Origin: Bacillota bacterium
Lineage (GTDB): Bacteria; Bacillota; Clostridia; Peptostreptococcales; Anaerovoracaceae
Assembly (NCBI GenBank): GCA_029266295.1
Contig: JAQSXD010000051.1
Span: forward strand, 1 to 12,810
Length of the DNA: 12,810 bases
Direction: 5' to 3'
Shown here in pieces: positions 6,494 through 12,810 of the stretch. Positions within the stretch are counted from its first letter, which is position 1; every line of letters starts with the position of its first letter. Made by a program: the position numbers and the translations under genes. The notes beneath the pieces are model-generated. The model was not told where the DNA came from. It was given only the letters and a program-made list of their open reading frames with translations, and ran no database searches.

Positions 6494-6545
6494 AAAACCC
6501 CGCAAATCTCACATGGATGCAAAGCAAACATGTGAAATCTGCGGG
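6492..6545 (-). terminator. IS right-end hairpin with T-tract facing the minus strand
   Basis: CCCGCAAATCTCACATG (6499-6515) pairs with CATGTGAAATCTGCGGG (6529-6545) with two mismatches. On the minus strand it is followed by TTTTTT (6497-6492). It should stop transcripts entering the element from the right, which would otherwise run antisense to the transposase. In its present place it would end citrate synthase transcripts whose own terminator is split. No T-tract follows on the plus side. Confidence 0.75.
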
Positions 6546-6613
6546 TGACACGACACTGCAGTGGCGCAAAATCTTTATTTTATTTCAGTGTCCTCTTGAC
6601 GGGAAGCAGTTCA

Positions 6614-6642
6614 ACAAGCAGTCGGCACCCATTTTTATATTT
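6614..6642. terminator. Right arm of the split bidirectional terminator
   Basis: AAGCAGTCGGCA (6616-6627) followed by CCC and a T-rich run (from 6632) completes the terminator whose other arm is at 4835-4846. The first three bases (6614-6616, ACA) are the second copy of the target duplication. Separated by 1.76 kb, the two arms are unlikely to act as an intrinsic terminator. Confidence 0.85.
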
Positions 6643-6643
6643 T

Positions 6644-8029
6644 TTATCTATTTTGAAGTTTTACATATGGTTTCTTTAACGCAACACTCTTGTAAGACGG
6701 TCTGATTATTTTTCCAGCATTGATGAGTTCTTCAATACGGTGTGCGCTCCATCCGGAAATCCGTGCGATTGCAAAAATCGGGGTGTAAAGCTCCAGCGGC
6801 AGGTCAAGCATGCTGTAAACAAAACCGCTGTAAAAGTCGATATTGGCACTTACGCCCTTATAGATCTTCCGTTCTTCGGAAATGATCTGTGCTGCAAGAC
6901 GCTCTACCAGGGAATAAAGCTGAAACTCTTCCGTTCTGCCCTTTTCCTCAGATAAACTCTTAACAAACTTTTTAAAGATATTTGCTCTCGGATCAGATAA
7001 AGAATAAACAGCATGTCCCATTCCGTAGATCAGTCCTGCCTTATCAAAGGCGTTTTTATGAAGAAGGTCTCTTAAATATCCTGAAATTTGCTCTTCGTCA
7101 GTCCAGTCGGCTACGTTGCGCTTAAGGTCTTCAAACATTTGAACAACCTTAATATTGGCACCTCCGTGCTTAGGTCCCTTCAAGGATCCAAGAGAAGCTG
7201 CAACCGTGGAATAGGTATCCGTACCGGAAGAAGAGACAACGTGGGTCGTAAAGGTGGAATTATTCCCTCCGCCGTGCTCCGCATGGAGTACAAGCGCCAC
7301 ATCCAAAATTCTGGCTTCCAATTCAGTGTATTTCGAATCCGGCCTGAGCATATATAATATGTTTTCTGCTGTAGAAAGCTCCGGTCTTTGAGTATGAATT
7401 ACCAGACTATCCCCTTCGAAATAATGGCGATACGTCTGATATCCGTAAACTGCAAACAGCGGGAAAACCGCAGTCAGCAGAAGAGATTGCCTCAGCACAT
7501 TGGGGATGGTCACATCATTTGCTTTTGTATCATAGGCATGAAGCGTAAGAACACTCCGAGCAAGGGTATTCATCATGTCCGGCGTAGGTGCCTTCATGAT
7601 GATATCTCTTACAAAGCTTGTGGGCAGCGTTCTGTACTGCGCCAGAAGAGCAGCGAAATCACCAAGCTGCTGCTTTGTGGGCAATTTCCCGAAGATCAAA
7701 AGGTAGGTTGTTTCCTCAAAGCCGAAACGCTTCTCAGTGACAAAGCCGTCAACCAAAGCTTCAATATCAAAACCGCGGTAAAACAGTTTTCCTTCACAGG
7801 GGATTTTTTCCCCATCGGCATCATCAAAAGCCTGGATTTCCGATATCTCAGTAAGTCCTGTCAGAACTCCGTTGCCGTTTAAATCCCGCAGTCCTCTGTT
7901 TACCTTATATTTTTTATAAAGTTCCAAATCTATCGAGCTGTTTTCCAGGCATAATTCCGTCAGTTCAAGTATTCTTGGCGTAATTTCTGAATACTTGCTG
8001 TCCATTGCATTGAACATACTCCCCGTCAT
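6644..8029 (-). CDS. gltA: Citrate synthase (citrate/2-methylcitrate synthase family)
   Basis: This 461-residue cytoplasmic enzyme condenses oxaloacetate with acetyl-CoA. The catalytic and binding residues can be placed: His252 in LHAEHGGGN, His288 in GPKHGGAN, His339 in GMGHAVYSLSDPRA and Asp398 in NIDFYSGF. N-terminal LFYRGFDIEAL is also typical. Length and motifs fit the Si-type family in its clostridial form. A 2-methylcitrate synthase activity cannot be excluded from sequence, and no aconitase or isocitrate dehydrogenase lies nearby. The start at 8029 is chosen because GGGGGA lies 6 nt before the ATG; a TTG 18 nt further upstream is in frame but would overlap that site. It is probably transcribed alone from the promoter at 8127-8099, and its 3' terminator is split by the insertion sequence. 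Confidence 0.93.
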   Translation of the reverse strand: MTGSMFNAMDSKYSEITPRILELTELCLENSSIDLELYKKYKVNRGLRDLNGNGVLTGLTEISEIQAFDDADGEKIPCEGKLFYRGFDIEALVDGFVTEKRFGFEETTYLLIFGKLPTKQQLGDFAALLAQYRTLPTSFVRDIIMKAPTPDMMNTLARSVLTLHAYDTKANDVTIPNVLRQSLLLTAVFPLFAVYGYQTYRHYFEGDSLVIHTQRPELSTAENILYMLRPDSKYTELEARILDVALVLHAEHGGGNNSTFTTHVVSSSGTDTYSTVAASLGSLKGPKHGGANIKVVQMFEDLKRNVADWTDEEQISGYLRDLLHKNAFDKAGLIYGMGHAVYSLSDPRANIFKKFVKSLSEEKGRTEEFQLYSLVERLAAQIISEERKIYKGVSANIDFYSGFVYSMLDLPLELYTPIFAIARISGWSAHRIEELINAGKIIRPSYKSVALKKPYVKLQNR

Positions 8030-8098
8030 TTGTAATCCCCCTTTCAATCATCCAAATAACCGCTTTCCGCGGCCCCTGATTTTTTTGTTATTCTTTAT

Positions 8099-8127
8099 AT
8101 TGTATCACATTTCGGTGAAATCAACAA
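8099..8127 (-). promoter_or_regulatory. Promoter of citrate synthase with overlapping dyad
   Basis: On the minus strand TTGTTG (8127-8122), a 17-nt spacer and TACAAT (8104-8099) preceded by TGA form an extended -10 promoter, placing the start about 62 nt before the ATG. A near-palindrome overlaps it: TTGTATCAC and GTGAAATCAA (plus strand, 8100-8124) around a 6-nt centre. This could be an operator. A short CCGC/GCGG hairpin lies in the leader. Confidence 0.5.
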
Positions 8128-8160
8128 CGGGGGAATTCTGGTGGCTCGGGAGCATCCGCA

Positions 8161-8832
8161 TCACAAATACTCTGTCAGTTTTTTTCGGTCAAGAATGGTG
8201 ATCCCCTTTCGGGATACCTTGAGAATCTCCTCATTGGAGAAATACTTCAGCATCCTGGAAATCACTTCCCTGGCACTTCCCATGTGGCTTGCAATCTGTT
8301 CATGGGTGAGCGTTACAATGTCACCGCCTTCCAATCCTGCCTGATCCAGCAGGAACATGGCAAGTCGTTTATCCAGTTTCATAAATAAGATTTGCTCCAT
8401 GACCCACATTGCCTCGGAAAAACGCATGGAAATTAATTCTGTCATAAAGCTTCCCACAGCGGAATTCTCCTTCGCAATCCGGTCATATACCGCCGCATTA
8501 AGGATAAACAGCTCCGTGGCACCTTCTGTGTCCACATAGATGTCAAATGAGATGTTCCTCATGATGCAGGACGCGGAAAGAACGCAGACATCATTCTCTA
8601 AAAGTCTGAAGAGCGTGACTTCCTTGCCTTCCTCGGACATTAAATATGCCCTCAGTCTTCCACTTTTCACTGCAATTACTCCGGTGCAATCCTGCTGTCC
8701 GCCATGAATATTCTTCCCCCCAGGATACTGATTCATTACCGTATGGGCAAGTACCTCGTTCTGTTCTGATTCGCTCAATTTTTTCCAGAAAGGAAGGATT
8801 TCTGAAAACTGCGCTAGTTCCGGCTGCCGCAT
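8161..8832 (-). CDS. Crp/Fnr-family transcriptional regulator
   Basis: This 223-residue DNA-binding protein has a cyclic-nucleotide-type beta-barrel sensor (about residues 10-125; the turn SGRLRAYLMSEEGKEVTLF is typical), a dimer helix (about 130-160) and a Crp-type winged helix-turn-helix (about 174-220). The recognition helix reads SAREVISRMLKYF and shares the R-E...R of CRP and the E-x-x-S-R of FNR. It lacks the N-terminal cysteine cluster of FNR. Cys49, Cys83 and Cys89 are present but a redox role is not shown. The ATG at 8832 is chosen because AGGTGG precedes it by 6 nt. The gene is divergent from the persulfide/CoA-disulfide reductase-like gene, which suggests it controls that gene or responds to the same signal. 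It is followed by citrate synthase on the same strand, but that gene has its own promoter. Confidence 0.88.
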   Translation of the reverse strand: MRQPELAQFSEILPFWKKLSESEQNEVLAHTVMNQYPGGKNIHGGQQDCTGVIAVKSGRLRAYLMSEEGKEVTLFRLLENDVCVLSASCIMRNISFDIYVDTEGATELFILNAAVYDRIAKENSAVGSFMTELISMRFSEAMWVMEQILFMKLDKRLAMFLLDQAGLEGGDIVTLTHEQIASHMGSAREVISRMLKYFSNEEILKVSRKGITILDRKKLTEYL

Positions 8833-8908
8833 GCTAATCCACCTCATTTTCGTCACAGGAGTCAGCCTGGTGGCATCCCCCCGCTCATTTCTATAAAGTT
8901 GTTCCCAA

Positions 8909-8923
8909 CATAAGCGTTTTCAT
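8909..8923 (-). promoter_or_regulatory. cre-like catabolite response motif in the regulator leader
   Basis: On the minus strand ATGAAAACGCTTATG fits most fixed positions of the CcpA consensus WTGNAANCGNWWNCA, missing the final CA. It lies within the loop of a 7-bp stem about 80 nt before the regulator start. A motif this degenerate can occur by chance. Confidence 0.25.
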
Positions 8924-9155
8924 TGGGAATCGTATCCTATTTTTCGGAGAGCGTGCTTGCTTACTGAGAATCAATTCGCTTCTCCCTTTATAATTCTACA
9001 GCGATACGAAAGATTTATCCAGTGATGTTTCCATTCCTTTTCAATTTATTAGTAAAATGCGGATTTATTCTAGCATTCTTATCACGTTTTCAAATTAAGA
9101 CCTACATTTATTCAGAGACAACATCGGCATAGTTAAAAATTAGACAAGGATGTTT

Positions 9156-9168
9156 GTGACATTATCAC
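9156..9168. promoter_or_regulatory. Crp/Fnr-like dyad upstream of the flavoprotein gene
   Basis: GTGA (9156-9159) and TCAC (9165-9168) form an inverted repeat with a 5-nt centre, one base shorter than the classic CRP spacing. It is a possible binding site for the divergently encoded Crp/Fnr regulator, about 50 nt upstream of the predicted transcription start. The non-standard spacing lowers confidence. Confidence 0.3.
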
Positions 9169-9203
9169 TGAGGCTTCTGTGAATTTCATGCTAAGATGGG
9201 TAT

Positions 9204-9223
9204 ATTGTTATTGAAATAACAAT
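9204..9223. promoter_or_regulatory. Rex-like operator palindrome
   Basis: A perfect inverted repeat with 9-nt arms and a 2-nt centre contains TTGTTATTGAAATAACAA (9205-9222). The Rex consensus in clostridia, TTGTTAA-N4-TTAACAA, is matched at 12 of 14 fixed positions. It overlaps the likely -10 and start of the flavoprotein promoter, where a repressor would block transcription. Rex senses NADH/NAD+, which would suit an NAD(P)H-dependent flavoprotein. Another repressor could use the same palindrome. Confidence 0.5.
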
Positions 9224-9310
9224 GCTGCGACAGTAGAACGAAATCTGTTGTAGTCTAAGAGAGAATAGGATGAAAATTAAGTTTTATATAATTTGATTGG
9301 GAGGATTCAT

Positions 9311-11896
9311 ATGAGTAAAAAGGTGCTGATTATCGGAGGCGTAGCCGGAGGTGCTACCGCTGCTGCCAGACTCAGAAGATTGGATGAGTCGCTGCAAATC
9401 ATCATTTTCGAGCGGGGAGAATATATCTCTTACGCCAATTGCGGTCTGCCGTATCATGTGGGCGACGTGATCAAAGACCGGGAAGCGCTGCTTCTTCAGA
9501 CACCGGAAGGAATGAAGGCCAAATACAACATCGATGTTCGCGTTTCCAACGAGGTCATATTCATCGATCGGGAAAACAAAAAAATACAGGTTAAAAAGGT
9601 TCGGACAGGTGAGACGTACGAAGAAAGCTTTGACATTCTTCTCATCGCCACCGGTTCTTCTCCTCTGAAACCGCCCATTCCGGGGATAGACGGTCCTGGC
9701 ATCTTCTCACTGTGGACGGTTCCGGATACGGATCGAATCAAGAATTATATCACTCAGACGAAACCGAAGCGTGCAGCAGTCATCGGTGGCGGATTTATCG
9801 GTCTGGAGATGGCTGAAAACCTTCATGCCGCAGGCTGTGACGTGACGGTTGTTGAGATGATGGATCAGGTTATGGCTCCTCTGGACTTTGAAATGGCTCA
9901 GTTGATTCATGAAAATATGAAGTTGAATAAGGTCAGACTGGAGCTGGAAAACGGAGTCAAGCAATTCGATCATGCAGACGGTGTAACCGCCATAACCCTT
10001 CAGAACGGAGCTGTCGTCGAAGCCGACATTGTGATCCTATCCATTGGGATCAAACCCAATAGCGGCCTTGCAAAAGATGCTGGTCTTGCACTGAACGCAA
10101 AAGGAGGAGTCATTGTCGACGAATATCTGCGTACTTCGGATCCGAGCATCTATGCTGTGGGAGATGTGATTGAAGTCGAGGAATTCATTTTCAAGGAAAA
10201 AACCATGATTCCTCTTGCCGGCCCAGCCAATAAGCAAGGAAGGATTTGCGCCGACAATATCGCAATCGATGCGGGAGTCCGGGCAGGCGAACTTCAAAAA
10301 TACAAGGGAACGCAGGGTACGTCCATTGCGAAAGTTTTTGATCTTTCCGCAGGTGCTACCGGGGTCAACGAAAAGGCTCTCAAACGCAGAGGCATGGTGG
10401 AAAACCAGGATTATTTCACGGTTCTCATCAACCAAAAATCCCATGCCGGTTATTATCCCGGAGCGACGCCTCTGACCTTGAAAATGCTCTTTGGGAAGGA
10501 CGGGAAAATCTTTGGAGCGCAAGTCATCGGTCAGGAGGGTGTCGATAAACGGGTTGATGTGATTGCCACCGCCATCAGGCTGGGTGCAACGGTCCATGAT
10601 CTGAAAGAGCTCGAGCTTGCCTATGCACCTCCCTATTCTTCTGCAAAAGATCCGGTGAATATGCTGGGCTTTGTTGCAGAGAACCTGCTGAACGGAACCG
10701 CCGCATTTACCGGCTGGAATGAAATTGATCAGCTCGAGGAGTCGAGTAAGGAAGACTACGTCATACTGGACGTAACGGAAGAAATGGAACGAATAGCATT
10801 CCAGATTCCGGGCTCCTGCCATATCCCTCTAGGTCAGCTGAGAAAACGGATGCACGAACTGGATCAGAGCAAGCTGATTATCCCCTACTGTGCCATCGGA
10901 GTAAGATCATACAACGCTGCCAGAACGCTCATGCAAAATGGCTTTGAAAAGGTTAAGGTATTTCCCGGCGGCACCAACTTCTATAAATCAGTATACCATG
11001 ACCGATATCAGCCAGTGTCAGCACAGGCTCAAGGCGACGCAGATGCACCGGATCATACGGCCATCGATCCTGATAAAATCGTGGCAAAACAGACCATCGA
11101 CTGCAGCGGACTCCAGTGCCCAGGGCCCATCATGAGAGTCTTTCATACGATCAAAGAGATGAATGACGGAGAAATTTTGCAGGTATCCGCTACCGATATG
11201 GGATTTGCAAGAGATATTGAAGCCTGGTGCCGGAGGATGGGCAACACACTTCTGAAAGCAGAACGATCCGGAAAAGAAAGTATTGTCTTTATCCAAAAGG
11301 GGCTGGGCGCTGCCCATGTTTCAGAAGGAGAAACCGGCGCACCGATTGTTCCGGGCAAAGCTACAGGTACAGGAGGCGGTAACCCACTTTCCGGCGGACA
11401 TCACGCTGCCGGTGCAGCCGCTCTTCCTCAGGGAAAAACCCTGATCGTATTCAGCGGAGACCTCGACAAGGTATTGGCCTCATTTATTATCGCAAACGGT
11501 GCTGCTGCTATGGGTCGTCCTGTAACGATGTTTTTCACCTTCTGGGGCCTTAACGCCTTGAGAAAGCAGGAGAATCAGGGCATCAAAAAACCCTTTATCG
11601 ATAAGATGTTCGGTGCCATGATGCCTCGGGGTACGAAAAAACTCAAGCTTTCGAAGATGAACATGGGCGGTATGGGAACCGCTATGATGAAGAAAGTTAT
11701 GAACGATAAGAACATTGATTCTCTAGAGAGTCTGATGAAGCAAGCCATGTTCAACGGTGTCAAACTGGTGGCCTGCACCATGTCCATGGATGTCATGGGG
11801 ATCACCAAAGAAGAGCTCATCGATGGAATCGAGTATGCAGGCGTAGCCGCCTACCTGGGAGATGCGGAGGAATCCAACGTCAATCTCTTCGTGTAA
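9311..11896 (+). CDS. CoA-disulfide/persulfide reductase-like flavoprotein fused to rhodanese, TusA and DsrE2 domains
   Basis: This 861-residue protein joins four modules. (1) A pyridine nucleotide-disulfide oxidoreductase of CoA-disulfide reductase type (about 1-460) has the FAD motif IIGGVAGGATAA, active-site Cys44 in SYANCGLPY, the NAD(P)H motif VIGGGFIGLEMAENL (157-171), FAD-contacting IYAVGD (280-285) and AYAPPYSSAKDPVN (437-450). (2) A rhodanese domain (about 468-565) has catalytic Cys527 in YCAIGVRSY. (3) A TusA-like domain (about 593-664) has CSGLQCPGPIMR, with the CPxP Cys603. (4) A DsrE2-type domain (about 708-861) has Cys822 in VACTMSMD. A flexible Gly-rich linker (about 665-705) precedes the last module. 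Together they suggest reduction and relay of sulfane sulfur or CoA persulfides in the cytoplasm. GGGAGG precedes the ATG at 9311 by 6 nt. The exact substrate is inferred. Confidence 0.92.
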   Translation: MSKKVLIIGGVAGGATAAARLRRLDESLQIIIFERGEYISYANCGLPYHVGDVIKDREALLLQTPEGMKAKYNIDVRVSNEVIFIDRENKKIQVKKVRTGETYEESFDILLIATGSSPLKPPIPGIDGPGIFSLWTVPDTDRIKNYITQTKPKRAAVIGGGFIGLEMAENLHAAGCDVTVVEMMDQVMAPLDFEMAQLIHENMKLNKVRLELENGVKQFDHADGVTAITLQNGAVVEADIVILSIGIKPNSGLAKDAGLALNAKGGVIVDEYLRTSDPSIYAVGDVIEVEEFIFKEKTMIPLAGPANKQGRICADNIAIDAGVRAGELQKYKGTQGTSIAKVFDLSAGATGVNEKALKRRGMVENQDYFTVLINQKSHAGYYPGATPLTLKMLFGKDGKIFGAQVIGQEGVDKRVDVIATAIRLGATVHDLKELELAYAPPYSSAKDPVNMLGFVAENLLNGTAAFTGWNEIDQLEESSKEDYVILDVTEEMERIAFQIPGSCHIPLGQLRKRMHELDQSKLIIPYCAIGVRSYNAARTLMQNGFEKVKVFPGGTNFYKSVYHDRYQPVSAQAQGDADAPDHTAIDPDKIVAKQTIDCSGLQCPGPIMRVFHTIKEMNDGEILQVSATDMGFARDIEAWCRRMGNTLLKAERSGKESIVFIQKGLGAAHVSEGETGAPIVPGKATGTGGGNPLSGGHHAAGAAALPQGKTLIVFSGDLDKVLASFIIANGAAAMGRPVTMFFTFWGLNALRKQENQGIKKPFIDKMFGAMMPRGTKKLKLSKMNMGGMGTAMMKKVMNDKNIDSLESLMKQAMFNGVKLVACTMSMDVMGITKEELIDGIEYAGVAAYLGDAEESNVNLFV

Positions 11897-11936
11897 GAAA
11901 CTTGCGACACGTGAAAGAACGATAAGTTGCAAAAAT

Positions 11937-11982
11937 AAAAAGCATACCTTGCTCGCACAAAGCGGACATTGTATGCTTTTTT
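11937..11982. terminator. Bidirectional intrinsic terminator between convergent genes
   Basis: AAAAGCATAC (11938-11947) pairs with GTATGCTTTT (11971-11980), a 10-bp stem with a 23-nt loop. It is followed by further Ts on the plus strand and by a T-rich run on the minus strand. It lies between the stop of the flavoprotein gene and the stop of the SLH protein gene and serves both. Confidence 0.88.
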
Positions 11983-12015
11983 AATAAATGGCTTTCAGTA
12001 AACGTTCTTTATCGT

Positions 12016-12810
12016 TCAGTTTTTCAGAAGATTGCTAAGTAGCTGCGCAAGCTGCGCCCGCGTAACATCCTCCTTCACTGCAAGCTTTCCGTTGCTGCCA
12101 CTGATTACGCCTTGTTCCACAAACAGGTTCACCGCATCCTTGGCCCAGACAGTAAGCTCTGTGCTGTCTGAAAAGTCTGCCAGTGTTTTGCCCGAGTCTC
12201 CCGCTGGCGGTTTGTCGATGTTCTTCAAGACTTGATAGGTCAGGGTAAACAGTTCCTGTCTGGAAATCTTCCGTTCCGGTGCGAACAGATTGTTTCCCAC
12301 GCCCTCAGAGAGCCCCAGCCGTTTTGCAGCGGCAAGATAGCCGGTGTAGTACGTACTCCCCGCGTCTGAAAAATTAGAGGTGCTGCTGTTATCTGGCGAG
12401 ATGCCGTAGGTTTTCATCAGCATCACCATGAGCTGGCCTCTTGTCAGCTTTTCAGCAGGACCGTATTTGCCTTCTTCCATTCCATTGGTGATCTCCCGCG
12501 ATGCAATGAAGGAAACCGCATCGTGATACCATGCGTCGGAAGAGACATCTTTGAAGGTCACCGGATGATATCCTACTGCATACAGGCTGAAATGGCCGGT
12601 CTGGAATGTGATCTTTCCTTCTGCGGAATCATATCTGCACTGAGGCATCGCCTCCGGTATTCCATCCGCATTGATGAAGTAGACCACAATGGAATTCAAG
12701 TCTTCTCCCTCTTGCGGCGTGTATGGAATGGACACCGTTACGGTTCCATTGAAGTGAGAAATTGCTCTGTCTCCTTCTGTAACGCCGAGCTGGTAGACCG
12801 GTCTGCTTCC
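12016..12810 (-). CDS. SLH-domain cell-surface protein, C-terminal part (5' end outside window)
   Basis: The frame is open to the right edge, so 264 C-terminal residues are seen. A surface-protein segment with SIVVYFINADG and TFQTGHFSLYAVGY comes first (to about residue 82), a form often found just before SLH repeats. Three S-layer-homology domains follow: about 84-135 (FKDVSSDAWYHDAVSFIASR, then LTRGQLMVML), 146-195 (FSDAGSTYYTGYLAAAKRLG, then ISRQELFTL) and 212-262 (FSDSTELTVWAKDAVNLFVE, then VTRAQLAQLL). SLH triplets attach proteins to the pyruvylated secondary wall polymer of Gram-positive cells. The function of the missing N-terminal part cannot be judged. A GTG at 12735 is internal, not the start. 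Confidence 0.92.
   Translation of the reverse strand, partial: GSRPVYQLGVTEGDRAISHFNGTVTVSIPYTPQEGEDLNSIVVYFINADGIPEAMPQCRYDSAEGKITFQTGHFSLYAVGYHPVTFKDVSSDAWYHDAVSFIASREITNGMEEGKYGPAEKLTRGQLMVMLMKTYGISPDNSSTSNFSDAGSTYYTGYLAAAKRLGLSEGVGNNLFAPERKISRQELFTLTYQVLKNIDKPPAGDSGKTLADFSDSTELTVWAKDAVNLFVEQGVISGSNGKLAVKEDVTRAQLAQLLSNLLKN

Larger units (their letters stand above)
4853..6613 (+). mobile_element. IS3-family insertion sequence, IS150-like, 1761 bp, with 3-bp ACA target duplication
   Basis: The left end starts TGATATGCTCCC and the right end, read inward, TGAACTGCTTCC. The first 36 nt of both ends agree at 24 positions, including a shared inner TGAAATAAAA. Both termini are TG...CA as in IS3 elements. 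ACA at 4850-4852 is repeated at 6614-6616 as target duplication. Inside are orfA (4919-5605) and an orfB that needs a -1 shift at an A7 run and carries an extra frameshift near 5866. The element interrupts a terminator loop between two convergent genes. The shared ends and clear duplication suggest a fairly recent insertion. The disrupted orfB suggests it cannot now transpose by itself. Confidence 0.92.
8833..9310. other. Divergent intergenic region (478 nt) between the regulator and the flavoprotein gene
   Basis: No gene is seen. On the minus side there is a 7-bp stem, TTCCCAA/TTGGGAA (8902-8908, 8923-8929), with a cre-like motif in its loop. TATAAT occurs on the plus strand at 8989-8994 and TATAAA overlaps it on the minus strand, both without a good -35. 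On the plus side lie a GTGA-N5-TCAC dyad (9156-9168), a TATATT -10 candidate (9201-9206) and the Rex-like palindrome (9204-9223). A weak -35 fits a promoter that needs an activator. Confidence 0.5.

Noticed and set aside
10037..10822. Long minus-strand frame of 261 codons
   Set aside because: It is antisense to the flavoprotein gene, whose domains are unmistakable; the product has no recognisable motif.
11918..12017. Inverted GAACGATAA / TTATCGTTC around the bidirectional terminator
   Set aside because: The 9-nt arms are 82 nt apart and one overlaps the SLH stop codon; the inner 10-bp stem with T-tracts explains the region better.

Overview
The window looks like a chromosomal segment of an anaerobic Gram-positive bacterium of the class Clostridia. 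The evidence is moderate-to-low GC, strong AGGAGG-type ribosome binding sites, an S-layer-homology (SLH) surface protein, a clostridial-type citrate synthase, and cobalamin genes of the clostridial kind. No rRNA, tRNA or CRISPR array was seen, so the genus is not assigned.

Left part (1-4049, all minus strand, read right to left): a radical SAM/SPASM enzyme with an unusual 59-residue C-terminal tail, then a 238-nt gap holding a repeat cluster and a weak terminator. After the gap come four genes for late cobalamin assembly (nucleotide loop): cobU, cobS, a short CobU-like protein, and a CobC-type phosphatase cut by the window edge. No cobalamin riboswitch was recognised in the window.

Middle (4050-6643): a divergent promoter region of 344 nt, a small membrane protein of the CmpB-like (PF06541) type, then a complete IS3-family (IS150-like) insertion sequence of 1761 bp. 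The element has matched ends, a 3-bp ACA target duplication and a frameshifted orfB. It sits in the loop of what was a 12-bp-stem bidirectional terminator between the membrane-protein gene and the convergent citrate synthase gene.

Right part (6644-12810): citrate synthase and a Crp/Fnr-type regulator on the minus strand. Divergent from the regulator, across a 478-nt intergenic region with a Rex-like palindrome, is an 861-residue four-module protein (CoA-disulfide reductase-like flavoprotein, rhodanese, TusA, DsrE2). It converges through a bidirectional terminator on the 3' end of an SLH-domain surface protein whose 5' end lies outside the window. The regulator/flavoprotein pair suggests a redox- or sulfane-sulfur-responsive unit.

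All functional calls are from reading motifs; no searches were run.
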